DNA of 64,000 nucleotides from Pseudodonghicola xiamenensis DSM 18339 (GTDB lineage Bacteria; Pseudomonadota; Alphaproteobacteria; Rhodobacterales; Rhodobacteraceae), in contig NZ_AUBS01000009.1 in NCBI RefSeq assembly GCF_000429365.1, positions 62,001 to 126,000 of the forward strand, read 5' to 3'. Below the pieces are notes generated by a model. The model saw nothing but the letters and a program-made list of their open reading frames with translations. It had not been told where the DNA came from and did no database searches. The position numbers and the translations under genes are program-made. This document shows positions 9,145 through 18,903 of this stretch, piece after piece (within the stretch, counting starts at the first letter, position 1; each line of letters opens with the position of its first letter).

Positions 9145-10011
9145 TCAGAACCATTGCCCCGGTTCCATTAGTCCCAGATCCATCAGTTGCCGTGAATGCC
9201 ACTCGAAGGGAGTGGAATTGTGCCAGCGGAAGGTGGGGATGTCATAGGTCGATCCCGGATTGGTCTTCAATGCCTTGGCGGTGCGGAAGGAACAGATCGC
9301 CGCGGTCAGATTGTGGTGCCAGGGGCAGGAATAGGTGTTGTATTCCTGATCGTTGAAGGTGTGATCGGGCAGCAGCCGCAGCCCCGGCGCGGCGCGGAAC
9401 AGCGCGATGCGGTCGATCTTGCGGCTGGTCTTCGGAATATGTTCCTCGTACCGCCAGCGCAGCCCGCCGAAGAAATCGAGCTGCCGCTCGCGCGGATGGC
9501 CGGTGGCGGTATCGGGGCGGGCCAGGGCGTAATATCCGGACCGGTCCAGATGGGCGCGATCCAGTGATACGGCATTGGGGCTGGCGCCCAGATCGTCGGC
9601 ATAGAGGTCGATGACATAGGTCAGCATCGCGTCGCGGCGTTCCTCGGTGTGGAAGGCCAGCATCTCGCCGACTGTCCTGCTCTCGCTGAAGGGGTAGAAC
9701 AGGTATTCGGCGTTATAGCAGTAATAGAGCCAGCATCCCGGGGCAGCCTCGATCACCCGGTTGATCGTGTCGAAGACGCGCGCGGGCGGACAGTTGTCGA
9801 GGCGCACCCGGTGCACGGCTTCTTCAAGATCGGCGGGCAGGGTGAAGCTGTCGGGCATCAGGGCGACGACGGTGGGAAAGCCGCATTGCAGGTGATGGCG
9901 CAGGGTGGTGTCGACCTCGGTATCGTCCTCGACGAAGATCAGCGCCACCGGCCCCTTGGTCAGCAGCGGTTTTCCCTTCTCCAGAAACGCGTCAAGCGAT
10001 ATGTATTTCAT
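9145..10011 (-). CDS. Conserved hypothetical protein, possible glycosyltransferase-like fold
   Basis: The 288-residue protein has no signal peptide or membrane segment. The N-terminal ~100 residues alternate hydrophobic strands with acidic loops (VALIFVEDDTEV, FPTVVALMP), which would fit a nucleotide-sugar-binding GT-A domain. PGCWLYYCYNAEYLFYPF and a late CPWHHN segment are striking and rich in aromatic, His and Cys residues. DDLGASP near residue 140 is acidic. I do not recognise a named family with confidence; a family 2-like glycosyltransferase is one possibility. It converges with ileS and diverges from miaB, so it is a single-gene unit. Confidence 0.75.
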   Translation of the reverse strand: MKYISLDAFLEKGKPLLTKGPVALIFVEDDTEVDTTLRHHLQCGFPTVVALMPDSFTLPADLEEAVHRVRLDNCPPARVFDTINRVIEAAPGCWLYYCYNAEYLFYPFSESRTVGEMLAFHTEERRDAMLTYVIDLYADDLGASPNAVSLDRAHLDRSGYYALARPDTATGHPRERQLDFFGGLRWRYEEHIPKTSRKIDRIALFRAAPGLRLLPDHTFNDQEYNTYSCPWHHNLTAAICSFRTAKALKTNPGSTYDIPTFRWHNSTPFEWHSRQLMDLGLMEPGQWF

Positions 10012-10163
10012 GGCTTTTGTTCATCCGCCTTTGGCGCCGGCGCCGGGCCTTGGCGGCCTCGCTGGCGTTTTGCGGCAGATTCGGGTATTCCGCCCGCCAT
10101 TGCAAGCCGACTGGCCTGTCCCTATGACGGGCCTCTCCCCGATCTTTTGCGAGATACCGACCG

Positions 10164-11489
10164 ATGACCGCGCCGAAAAAACTCTTCATCAAGACTTATG
10201 GCTGCCAGATGAACGTCTATGACAGCGAGCGTATGGCCGAGGCTCTGGGCGGGCAGGGCTATATCGAGACGCAAAGCGCCGAAGACGCCGATATGATCCT
10301 GCTGAACACCTGCCACATCCGGGAGAAGGCGGCGGAGAAGGTCTATTCCGAACTCGGGCGGTTTCGCGGGCTGAAGGCGGCCAATCCGGATCTGAAGATC
10401 GGGGTCGCCGGTTGCGTCGCCCAGGCCGAGGGCGAGGAGATCATGCGCCGCCAGCCGCTGGTCGATCTGGTGGTGGGGCCGCAATCCTATCACCGCCTGC
10501 CGGAGATGGAGGCGAAGACGCGCGCGGGCGAAAAGGCGCTCGACACCGATTTCCCCGAGGAAGACAAGTTCGAGAAACTGAAAGCGCGGCCCAAGGCGAA
10601 ACGCGGGCCAACCGCCTTCCTGACCGTGCAGGAGGGCTGTGACAAGTTCTGCGCCTTCTGCGTGGTGCCCTATACCCGTGGTGCCGAGGTGTCGCGCCCG
10701 GTCGATCGCATCCTGACCGAGGCGCGCGATCTGGTCGAACGCGGCGTGCGCGAGATCACGCTGCTGGGGCAGAACGTCAACGCCTATCACGGTGCCGGCC
10801 CCGATGGCGACTGGTCGCTGGCGCGGTTGATCTGGGCCCTGAACGACGTCGACGGGCTGGAGCGGATTCGGTTCACCACCAGCCACCCCAACGATATGGC
10901 TGACGATCTGATCGAGGCGCATGCCGACTGTCCCAAGCTGATGCCCTATCTGCACCTGCCGGTGCAATCGGGCAGCGATCGCATCCTCAAGCGGATGAAC
11001 CGCTCGCATACCGCCGAAAGCTATCTCAGGCTGATCGAGCGGCTGCGCGCGGCGCGGCCCGATCTGCATATGTCGGGCGATTTCATCGTCGGCTTTCCGG
11101 AAGAGACCGAACAGGATTTCCAGGACACTTTGGCGCTGGTCGAGGCGGTGCAATACGGCTCTGCCTTCTCGTTCAAGTATTCCACCCGCCCCGGCACGCC
11201 GGCGGCGGAGCGTCCGCAGGTTGACGAAGCCGAGAAGGATGATCGGCTGCAGCGGCTGCAGGCGCTGCTGACCCGCCAGCAACGGGCACTGCAGGATGCC
11301 ATGGTCGGCCGCGAGGTTGGGGTGCTGTTCGAGAAACCGGGGCGTTTGCCCGGGCAGATGGTCGGCAAGTCCGACTATCTGCATGCGGTGCATGTGGACA
11401 GTGATGTCGTCGTCCCGGGCGATCTGGCGCGGGTCCGGATCCTGTCGTCGGGCCCCAATTCTCTGGCGGGGGAGGTTCTTCCGCGTTGA
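10164..11489 (+). CDS. miaB: tRNA-2-methylthio-N6-isopentenyladenosine-37 synthase
   Basis: MiaB is a radical-SAM methylthiotransferase that adds the 2-methylthio group to i6A37 of tRNAs reading UNN codons. The 441-residue protein has all three parts. The N-terminal UPF0004 domain carries three cluster cysteines (YGCQMN, NTCHIR, AGCVAQ). The radical-SAM motif CDKFCAFC has C159, C163 and C166, and a C-terminal TRAM-like segment follows. LGQNVNAY and TSHPND are typical of MiaB rather than MtaB or RimO. It is transcribed alone. Confidence 0.97.
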   Translation: MTAPKKLFIKTYGCQMNVYDSERMAEALGGQGYIETQSAEDADMILLNTCHIREKAAEKVYSELGRFRGLKAANPDLKIGVAGCVAQAEGEEIMRRQPLVDLVVGPQSYHRLPEMEAKTRAGEKALDTDFPEEDKFEKLKARPKAKRGPTAFLTVQEGCDKFCAFCVVPYTRGAEVSRPVDRILTEARDLVERGVREITLLGQNVNAYHGAGPDGDWSLARLIWALNDVDGLERIRFTTSHPNDMADDLIEAHADCPKLMPYLHLPVQSGSDRILKRMNRSHTAESYLRLIERLRAARPDLHMSGDFIVGFPEETEQDFQDTLALVEAVQYGSAFSFKYSTRPGTPAAERPQVDEAEKDDRLQRLQALLTRQQRALQDAMVGREVGVLFEKPGRLPGQMVGKSDYLHAVHVDSDVVVPGDLARVRILSSGPNSLAGEVLPR

Positions 11490-11662
11490 GCGATTGCTCT
11501 GCCTGGGCGATACGGCCCGGGTGGGGCAGCTGCGGTTCCGGCGATTCGTTTGCCCGGGCGGGAGGGTTAAGTGACGGGGCGGAGCGTTTGTTCCGCTGGG
11601 TGAACATGTTCGGGTGATGCCCTGAAATTGTTTCCCATTTAAACCTAAACTTTGTCGAAAAG

Positions 11663-11690
11663 TTGCCTGGGTTGCGTCCTAGACTATGAT
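11663..11690 (+). promoter_or_regulatory. Possible sigma-70-type promoter for the small secreted protein gene
   Basis: TTGCCT (11663-11668) and TATGAT (11685-11690) are separated by 16 bases, about 90 bases before the start codon at 11780, in a locally AT-rich stretch. It was identified by eye only. Confidence 0.4.
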
Positions 11691-11779
11691 GATGAAAAGC
11701 TTTCGACCGATCTCAACAGGCTGTTGGCAGGGGTGCGGCGAAGCAGTAACGCAACAGTTCCTGATTCCGGAGTAATCGA

Positions 11780-12109
11780 ATGAAACGAGTGATGATCGCC
11801 GCCGCCCTGCTGGGCGCTTTGGCCTCGCAAGCCTCTGCCGAAGCCTACAAGCTGACCGCCGACGGAAATACCCTGATCGTGAGCTGTTTTCGCGGCCCCT
11901 GGAAGGATGTGATCTGGGATCGCCCGAATGCGAACTTCATCGATAGCCTGGTCGATTTCGGCTATGACTATCCGACCGCCCAGGCGATCGCTCAGCGCAT
12001 CTGCCGCGATGAGCGTCTGGTCGACAACCTGGAAGGCATGAAGCAGGAGATGATTCGCATCTATAACGAGGCGCCGCAGCTTCACGGGAACAAGCGGCTT
12101 CAGCGCTGA
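11780..12109 (+). CDS. Small secreted protein of unknown function
   Basis: The 109-residue protein begins with a clear Sec signal peptide (MKRVMIAAALLGALASQASA, cleavage after residue 20). The ~89-residue mature part has two cysteines (SCF near 42 and ICR near 77) that could form a disulfide in the periplasm, and a C-terminal half that looks helical (YPTAQAIAQRICRDE). I do not recognise the family. It has its own putative promoter upstream and hairpin downstream, so it is probably monocistronic. Confidence 0.8.
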   Translation: MKRVMIAAALLGALASQASAEAYKLTADGNTLIVSCFRGPWKDVIWDRPNANFIDSLVDFGYDYPTAQAIAQRICRDERLVDNLEGMKQEMIRIYNEAPQLHGNKRLQR

Positions 12110-12176
12110 GCTTGTGCAGGTCGGCAGCATGGCGGGTCAACTCCTGACCTGATCGCCGCGTTCTGTCATTCTGTCT

Positions 12177-12201
12177 GGCCGTCCTTCCGGGGGCGGCCTT
12201 T
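12177..12201 (+). terminator. Probable intrinsic terminator
   Basis: GGCCGTCC (12177-12184) pairs with GGGCGGCC (12191-12198), one G-U pair, 6-base loop, followed by a short T run. Confidence 0.55.
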
Positions 12202-12411
12202 GCCGTTTCTGTACCTGTCGTGCGGGTGTTGAAGTGGGCAGCGCAGTTTCTGCCGCAGTTGGTGTGGTGAAAAAGCCCACACTGTGATGACGCCACTACA
12301 TATGGTGGTTTTTTCTTCACAAAATACGAAATTTTACCTACCCTTCTCTCAGTTGCACCCCGTCTGATCCTGGTCTGCGGGGCGTGTGTCATTTTGGGGG
12401 TATTTGAGGTG

Positions 12412-12984
12412 ATGAAACTTTCAAGGATCGGTCGAGCCGTCAGGGCCGTCATCGCGGCGGCGGCTCTGGTCGTCGCCGGCGTGGCCGGAGTTCAGGCTCA
12501 GTCCGCTCCCTCCACTGCCGTGGTGGGGGAGCGATATGTGCCCACGATCTGGGTCGACCCGGATGGATGCGAGCATTGGGTGATGGATGATGGCGCCGAG
12601 GGCTATATGTCCGCGCATGTGCGGCGCGATGGCTCTCCGGTCTGTCGCCGTGGCAATCTGTGTGGGTCGTTGCCGGCGGATCAGTTCTTCGCCACGGACA
12701 AATATTCGATTAACACCGCCGGTCAGAAGCGTCTGCGTGAATTCTTCCGCGATGCCGGGGCGCGCGGCTATATCATCACCGGTCATACCGATAGCCGGGC
12801 CTCGGATGCCTATAATATGCGTCTGTCGCAGAACCGCGCCAATGCGGTGGCCCGGGTTGCCCGCAGTGCCGGGGCCAATGTGGTCGAGGTGCGTGGCTAT
12901 GGGGAACGCGATCCTCGGGTGCCGAACACCAGCGCCGCCAATATGGCGCAGAACCGCCGCGTCGAAATCATCTGCGTGCAGTGA
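12412..12984 (+). CDS. OmpA-family protein with N-terminal WVDPDGCEHW domain
   Basis: I take ATG 12412 as the start (190 residues); it begins directly with a signal peptide (cleavage near VQAQ, residues ~28-31). The C-terminal ~100 residues are an OmpA/MotB-type peptidoglycan-binding domain (ITGHTDSRASDAYNMRLSQ, then VRGYGERDP and QNRRVEI). The region between holds WVDPDGCEHWVMDDGAEGYM, which recurs almost unchanged in the lipoprotein encoded 11 bases downstream. The pair probably sits in the periplasm or outer membrane and contacts the cell wall. The two genes share one transcript, ended by the terminator at 13315. Confidence 0.9.
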   Translation: MKLSRIGRAVRAVIAAAALVVAGVAGVQAQSAPSTAVVGERYVPTIWVDPDGCEHWVMDDGAEGYMSAHVRRDGSPVCRRGNLCGSLPADQFFATDKYSINTAGQKRLREFFRDAGARGYIITGHTDSRASDAYNMRLSQNRANAVARVARSAGANVVEVRGYGERDPRVPNTSAANMAQNRRVEIICVQ

Positions 12985-12995
12985 GGAGAGAGAGC

Positions 12996-13292
12996 ATGAC
13001 CCTGGTGAAATCCCTTGCGCTTCTTGCTGCGTTCGGAACCCTTGCTGCCTGTGAGGCTACCGACAAGACCCGCGACCGCAACATGTTCGACCACAAGGAC
13101 CTGAGCCGCCTGAAGGCTGGCATCTGGGTTGATCCGGAGGGCTGTCAGCACTGGATCATCGACGACGGCGTCGAAGGGTATATGGACCTGCGCCGGACGC
13201 CGGACGGCAAGCCTGTGTGTTCCGACGATTTCCAGAAGAATACCGTTACCGGCCCGTTCAAGGAGGGCTCCTGGGTGCCGGACATCATCTGA
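12996..13292 (+). CDS. Lipoprotein sharing a domain with the adjacent OmpA-family protein
   Basis: The 98-residue protein has a lipobox (GTLAAC, modified Cys at residue 19), so it should be lipid-anchored. The start ATG 12996 has GAGGAG seven bases upstream. Residues ~43-75 carry WVDPEGCQHWIIDDGVEGYM and a following KPVC, matching the N-terminal domain of the OmpA-family neighbour residue for residue at most positions, including both cysteines. This argues that one arose from the other by local duplication, with the OmpA domain gained or lost. Function is unknown; an envelope role is likely. Confidence 0.85.
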   Translation: MTLVKSLALLAAFGTLAACEATDKTRDRNMFDHKDLSRLKAGIWVDPEGCQHWIIDDGVEGYMDLRRTPDGKPVCSDDFQKNTVTGPFKEGSWVPDII

Positions 13293-13314
13293 GGCTGGCC
13301 GAGCCCCGGTTCAG

Positions 13315-13338
13315 GGCCGCCCTTTGGGCGGCCTTTTT
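13315..13338 (+). terminator. Intrinsic terminator after the lipoprotein gene
   Basis: GGCCGCCC (13315-13322) and GGGCGGCC (13326-13333) form a perfect 8-bp stem with a TTT loop, followed by TTTTT. Confidence 0.85.
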
Positions 13339-13431
13339 CATCTCAAATAGGCGAAAATCTCCGGCAGCCGCTTGCGCGCCCGACGCGATCTTGGCAGGCT
13401 AATCCTATACGCCCGAGACGAGGAGAGCGGA

Positions 13432-14442
13432 TTGGCCATTGGCGCCCTGACCCCACCGCAAACCGATACGGCCCCGCAACGCGAGGTGCTTATCGAATTT
13501 CCCGACAATCGCCTGCTGATCGACCTTTGCGGCGAACATGACCGCAACTTGGCCGAAATCGAACGATTGTTGTCCGTGCAGATCGTTCGTCGCGGCAATC
13601 TCCTGGCGATATTGGGCGAAGAGGCCGGCCAGGCCGAGGCCGCCCGGGTTCTTCAGGCGCTTTATGACCGGCTGGAGAGCGGTCGGGCGATTGAGGCCGG
13701 AGACATGCAGCGCGAGATTCGCATGGGGCCTGCGACCGAGGACGCGGGTCTTGGCGATGGCGATCAATTGGAGATGTTCAAGGGCGGCACCTTCGAGATC
13801 AAGACGCGCAAGAAGCCGGTTGAGCCGCGCACCCAGGCGCAGAAATCCTATGTGCAATCGCTGTTCGAATACGAGCTGGCCTTCGGCATCGGCCCGGCGG
13901 GCACCGGCAAGACCTATCTTGCCGTCGCAGTCGGCGTCAGCATGTTCATCAGCGGGCTTGTCGACAGGATCATCCTGGCGCGCCCGGCGGTGGAGGCGGG
14001 CGAAAAGCTGGGTTATCTGCCGGGCGACATGAAGGAGAAGGTCGATCCCTATATGCAGCCGCTCTATGATGCGCTGAACGACTTCCTGCCGGGCAAGCAG
14101 CTTGCCAAGCTGATGGAGGAGAAGCGGATCGAGATCGCGCCACTGGCCTTCATGCGCGGTCGCACCCTGTCGAACGCCTTCATCGTGCTGGACGAGGCAC
14201 AGAATGCCACCACCATGCAGATGAAGATGTTCCTGACCCGCCTGGGCGAAGGATCGCGTATGGTGATTACCGGCGACCGCAGCCAGGTCGATCTGCCGCG
14301 GGGCGTGCCCTCGGGGCTGGCCGATGCCGAACGGTTGCTGGGCAAGGTTCCGGGCATCAGCTTCAACTATTTCACCGCCGACGATGTGGTGCGCCATCCG
14401 CTGGTCGCGGCCATCATCAAGGCCTACGAGGCGGATGTGTGA
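13432..14442 (+). CDS. PhoH-family ATPase (PhoH-like protein YbeZ)
   Basis: The start is TTG 13432, chosen because AGGAG lies six bases upstream and the upstream reading frame looks non-coding; this gives 336 residues. Walker A GPAGTGKT is at about 154-161 and Walker B IVLDEAQN with TTMQMKMFLTR follows, the hallmark of PhoH/YbeZ. This ATPase works with YbeY in RNA processing and ribosome quality control. The following genes are ybeY, a CorC-like protein and lnt, the usual phoH-ybeY-corC-lnt block. Confidence 0.95.
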   Translation: MAIGALTPPQTDTAPQREVLIEFPDNRLLIDLCGEHDRNLAEIERLLSVQIVRRGNLLAILGEEAGQAEAARVLQALYDRLESGRAIEAGDMQREIRMGPATEDAGLGDGDQLEMFKGGTFEIKTRKKPVEPRTQAQKSYVQSLFEYELAFGIGPAGTGKTYLAVAVGVSMFISGLVDRIILARPAVEAGEKLGYLPGDMKEKVDPYMQPLYDALNDFLPGKQLAKLMEEKRIEIAPLAFMRGRTLSNAFIVLDEAQNATTMQMKMFLTRLGEGSRMVITGDRSQVDLPRGVPSGLADAERLLGKVPGISFNYFTADDVVRHPLVAAIIKAYEADV

Positions 14443-14546
14443 TGTCCCTCCCGGGCCCTGTTCCGAGACAGGGGGACGCAGTCGCGTCTTGGCCCGACGT
14501 CAGGAGAGGGCTGGCTCCCTCCGGCCCGCTGGCATAAAGCGCTGCC

Positions 14547-15059
14547 ATGACCATTGAGCTCGATATAGAAGATCTCGCCTGGGCGGCGCTTGATCTCGGG
14601 GCGCTGGCGGATCGCGCGGCGGCGGCGACGCTGGCCCGGATCGGCCTCGACCCCGAGATGTGCGAGATCGCGATCCTTGCCTGCGACGATGCCCGTATCG
14701 CCGTGCTGAATGCCGATTTCCGCGGCAAGCCCACCCCGACCAACGTGCTGAGTTGGCCGGCCGAGGATCTGGCGGCCGAGGAACCCGGCGGCGTGCCCGA
14801 TCTGCCGGAGGCCGATTTCACCGGCGAGATCGCGCTTGGCGATATCGCCATCGCCTACGGCACCTGCGCGCGCGAGGCGGAGGAACAGGGCAAGAGCCTG
14901 GCCGATCACTGTACCCATCTGATCGTCCACGGCATCCTTCATCTTCTTGGCTACGATCACATCCGTGACCCGGACGCCACTTTGATGGAGGGTTTGGAGA
15001 TTGAAATACTTGGCACGATGGGTCTCGATGACCCATATAATGACTTCGACGGGCCCTAG
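14547..15059 (+). CDS. ybeY: Endoribonuclease YbeY (rRNA maturation factor)
   Basis: YbeY is a zinc-dependent single-strand RNase needed for 16S rRNA 3' processing and late 70S quality control. The 170-residue protein has the diagnostic [11 protein letters not shown] at 128-138; His128, His132 and His138 are the zinc ligands. The upstream [17 protein letters not shown] matches the family's LNxxfRxxdxPTDVLSFP, with an Asn replacing the usual Asp. It sits between phoH and the corC-like gene, as in most Gram-negatives. Confidence 0.96.
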   Translation: MTIELDIEDLAWAALDLGALADRAAAATLARIGLDPEMCEIAILACDDARIAVLNADFRGKPTPTNVLSWPAEDLAAEEPGGVPDLPEADFTGEIALGDIAIAYGTCAREAEEQGKSLADHCTHLIVHGILHLLGYDHIRDPDATLMEGLEIEILGTMGLDDPYNDFDGP

Positions 15060-15080
15060 GGCTCTTTTCGGATAGGACCA

Positions 15081-15983
15081 ATGGGCGACGACGACTCTTC
15101 TAACGCAGCGCAACGCGCGCATCAGGATAGCGATATCACCAACGATCCCGGCGACAGGCCGGGGATTCTAGGGCGTATTCTGGAAGTCTTCTCGGGAGGA
15201 GAGGAGGTGGCGGCAGAACCGGCGCCGGGGCATCAGCCCGTGGCCACAGCCCATCACCGACCGCATGGGATGATCAACCTGCGGCGGATGCGGGTCGAGG
15301 ATGTGGCGATTCCCACTGCCGAGATCGTGGCGGTTCCCAGCACCATCTCTATGGAGGATCTGGTCAATGTGTTCCGTGAAAGCGGCATGACCCGAATCCC
15401 GGTCTATGAGGGGACGCTCGATACGCCGCTGGGATTCGTTCACCTCAAGGATCTGGCGTTGAGCCATGGGTTCAACGGTGATCACGAGGCCGAGTTCGAT
15501 CTGAAATCAATGCTGCGGCCGCTTCTCTTCGTGCCGCCCTCGATGCCGATTGGCGTCCTGTTGCAGAAGATGCAGTCGGAACGGCGTCACATGGCGCTGG
15601 TGATCGACGAATATGGCGGTGTCGACGGTCTGCTGACCATCGAGGATCTGATCGAACAGGTGGTGGGCGAGATCGAGGACGAGCACGACACCGACGAAGA
15701 CAAGCTTTGGGTGAAGGAAAAGCCGGGTGTCTATATCGCCCAGGCCCGTGCGCCGCTTGAGGATTTCGAGGCCGAGATCGGCCGGTCGCTGACCAGCCAC
15801 GAGGATGTCGACGAGGAAGAGATCGATACGCTCGGCGGGCTGGTCTTCATGCTCTCGGGCCGAGTGCCGGCGCGGGGCGAGGTGGTGGTGCATCCCGACG
15901 GGCCGGAATTCGAGGTGATCGACGCCGATCCGCGCCGGATCAAGCGGCTGCGCGTGCGGCTGCCGGATATCGCGGCGGAATGA
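15081..15983 (+). CDS. CBS-domain protein of the CorC/HlyC (TlyC) family
   Basis: The 300-residue cytosolic protein has an acidic N-terminal tail, a tandem CBS pair (~residues 75-200: VEDVAIPTAEIVAV, GMTRIPVYEG, MALVIDEYGGVDGLLTIEDL) and a C-terminal CorC_HlyC transporter-associated domain (~215-300: EIDTLGGLVFMLSGRVPARGE). These proteins are linked to Mg2+/Co2+ efflux, though the name 'hemolysin' persists in annotations. There is no DUF21 membrane domain, so it is the soluble form. Its stop overlaps the lnt start by four bases. Confidence 0.92.
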   Translation: MGDDDSSNAAQRAHQDSDITNDPGDRPGILGRILEVFSGGEEVAAEPAPGHQPVATAHHRPHGMINLRRMRVEDVAIPTAEIVAVPSTISMEDLVNVFRESGMTRIPVYEGTLDTPLGFVHLKDLALSHGFNGDHEAEFDLKSMLRPLLFVPPSMPIGVLLQKMQSERRHMALVIDEYGGVDGLLTIEDLIEQVVGEIEDEHDTDEDKLWVKEKPGVYIAQARAPLEDFEAEIGRSLTSHEDVDEEEIDTLGGLVFMLSGRVPARGEVVVHPDGPEFEVIDADPRRIKRLRVRLPDIAAE

Positions 15984-17488
15984 CCAGACTCGCCCGTCTG
16001 GCGCGTCGGCCGCTTTGGCAGCGGTTGATCGTCGCGGCGCTTGTTGGTGCGCTCGGCGCGCTGGGTCTGGCGCCCTTCGGTCTCTGGCCCATTGCGCTTC
16101 TCGCTCTGGCGGCGCTGCCGGCGCTGGCGCTGGCAGCGGCCAGGCCCCGTGCGGCGGCGCTGACCGGCTGGGCCTTTGCCACCGGCTGGTTTGCCAATGC
16201 GCTAGTCTGGATCGTCGATCCCTTTCTGGTCGAGCCCGAGGTCTATGGCTGGATGGCGCCCTTTGCGCTGATCTTCATGGCCGGGGGGTTGGCGTTGTTC
16301 TGGGGGCTGGCCTTCTGGGTTGCCTTCCGCCTTGCCCGGCAGCCGGGGGCGCGGGTCGCCAGCTTGATCGTGGCGCTGTCGCTGGCCGAATTCGGCCGCG
16401 CCTATCTGCTGACCGGTTTTCCCTGGGCGGCGCTGGCGCAGATCTGGGTCGATACCCCGGTGGCGCAGCTTCTGGCCTGGATCGGTCCGCATGGTCTGGC
16501 GCTGCTGACGCTTGTGGCGGCCTTTTGGCCCGGTTTCGCTTTGGTCTCTGACCGGGGGCGGTTGGTGTCTGCGGTGCCGCTCGGGCTGATCGGAGGGGCG
16601 GCGCTGGCCTTCGCGCAGCTCCCTGACGGGGCGCTCACCGATCACACGGTGCGGGTGGTGCAGCCGAATGCGCGGCAGGATCAGAAATGGGATCCGAAGT
16701 GGATGCCGGTCTTCTTTCGCCGTCAGATCGAGTTCACCAAGGCTGGCCCGCGTCCGGATCTGGTGGTATGGCCCGAAAGCTCGGTGCCGGTCTGGCTGAA
16801 CGAGGCCGGCCCTACCTTCGAACGCATCGCCGAGGCCGCGCGGGGGGCCGATGTGGTGCTGGGTATCCAGAGATACGAGGGCACGCGGGTTTACAATTCG
16901 CTGGTGCATCTTGATGGGCAGGGGCAACTGGATGGCCTCTATGACAAGCATCATCTGGTGCCCTTCGGGGAATATATGCCGCTGGGCGATCTCGCGGATC
17001 GTTTCGGTCTGCATGGGTTCGCCGCCCAGGCCGGGCAGGGATACAGCCCCGGGCCGGGGCCAGCGCTGATGGGGCTCGGGGCGTTCGGTCCTGCCTTGCC
17101 GCTGATCTGTTACGAGGCTGTGTTCCCGCAGGACGTGAATGCCGCCCCCACCCGGCCGCGCTTTTTGCTGCAGATCACCAATGATGCCTGGTTCGGCACC
17201 TGGTCGGGGCCCTATCAGCATCTGGCGCAGGCGCGGATGCGCGCGATCGAACAGGGCTTGCCGATGGTCCGGGCGGCCAATACCGGCATTTCGGCGGTGA
17301 TCGGTCCGCGGGGCCGAATCCTGAGTTCGATCCCGCTGGGGCAGGCGGGCTATGTGGACGCCAAGCTGCCCGAGCCGCTGCCGCCCACGATTTATGCGCG
17401 CAGCGGTGATTGGCCGGTGTTCCTGCTGCTCTTGCTGGCTGCGATCGGGCTCGGGGGGATGCAAAGCCGCAAACAAACCTCTAAATAG
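15980..17488 (+). CDS. lnt: Apolipoprotein N-acyltransferase
   Basis: Lnt adds the third acyl chain to the N-terminal cysteine of lipoproteins at the inner membrane. The 502-residue protein has about six N-terminal membrane segments, a periplasmic nitrilase domain and a final C-terminal membrane helix. The catalytic triad is visible: Glu266 (VVWPESSVP), Lys323 (YDKHHLVPFGEY) and Cys377 (ICYEAVFP). It overlaps the CorC-like gene by four bases, matching their frequent pairing. Confidence 0.96.
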   Translation: MTRLARLARRPLWQRLIVAALVGALGALGLAPFGLWPIALLALAALPALALAAARPRAAALTGWAFATGWFANALVWIVDPFLVEPEVYGWMAPFALIFMAGGLALFWGLAFWVAFRLARQPGARVASLIVALSLAEFGRAYLLTGFPWAALAQIWVDTPVAQLLAWIGPHGLALLTLVAAFWPGFALVSDRGRLVSAVPLGLIGGAALAFAQLPDGALTDHTVRVVQPNARQDQKWDPKWMPVFFRRQIEFTKAGPRPDLVVWPESSVPVWLNEAGPTFERIAEAARGADVVLGIQRYEGTRVYNSLVHLDGQGQLDGLYDKHHLVPFGEYMPLGDLADRFGLHGFAAQAGQGYSPGPGPALMGLGAFGPALPLICYEAVFPQDVNAAPTRPRFLLQITNDAWFGTWSGPYQHLAQARMRAIEQGLPMVRAANTGISAVIGPRGRILSSIPLGQAGYVDAKLPEPLPPTIYARSGDWPVFLLLLLAAIGLGGMQSRKQTSK

Positions 17489-17530
17489 CAATTGACCGGT
17501 TTGCGCCTCAGGCGTAACCGGGTCTGAAGG

Positions 17531-17577
17531 TTCGTCACAACGGCTTCCTGGCGTGGCGGATGTAACTCGAATGGAGC
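17531..17577 (+). promoter_or_regulatory. SAM/SAH riboswitch upstream of metK
   Basis: TTCGTCAC (17531-17538) pairs with GTGGCGGA (17553-17560), closing a stem over the loop AACGGCTTCCTGGC. GCTTC in that loop can pair with GGAGC at 17573-17577 to form a pseudoknot. The TCACAACGGCTTCCTGGCGTG core and the downstream TGGAGCA match my memory of the Rhodobacterales SAM/SAH riboswitch, which sits before metK. GGAG at 17573-17576 is also the ribosome-binding site for ATG 17585, so ligand binding should hide it and shut off translation. Confidence 0.9.
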
Positions 17578-17584
17578 ACTTCCC

Positions 17585-18766
<1,182 letters not shown>

Positions 18767-18795
18767 GATCGCGCGATCGCACCGAAATTGTCAGA

Positions 18796-18820
18796 GGCGG
18801 GCCCGAGGGTCCGCCTTTTT
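18796..18820 (+). terminator. Intrinsic terminator after metK
   Basis: GGCGGGCC (18796-18803) and GGTCCGCC (18808-18815) form an 8-bp stem with one G-U pair and a CGAG loop, followed by TTTTT. Confidence 0.88.
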
Positions 18821-18903
18821 CGTGTTGGCGTCCAGGGTCATGGACAGTCGCGCTGTCGGGGCCTAGACAGGCAAGGATACCGGGGCCGAGGGGGGGAGCG
18901 TCC

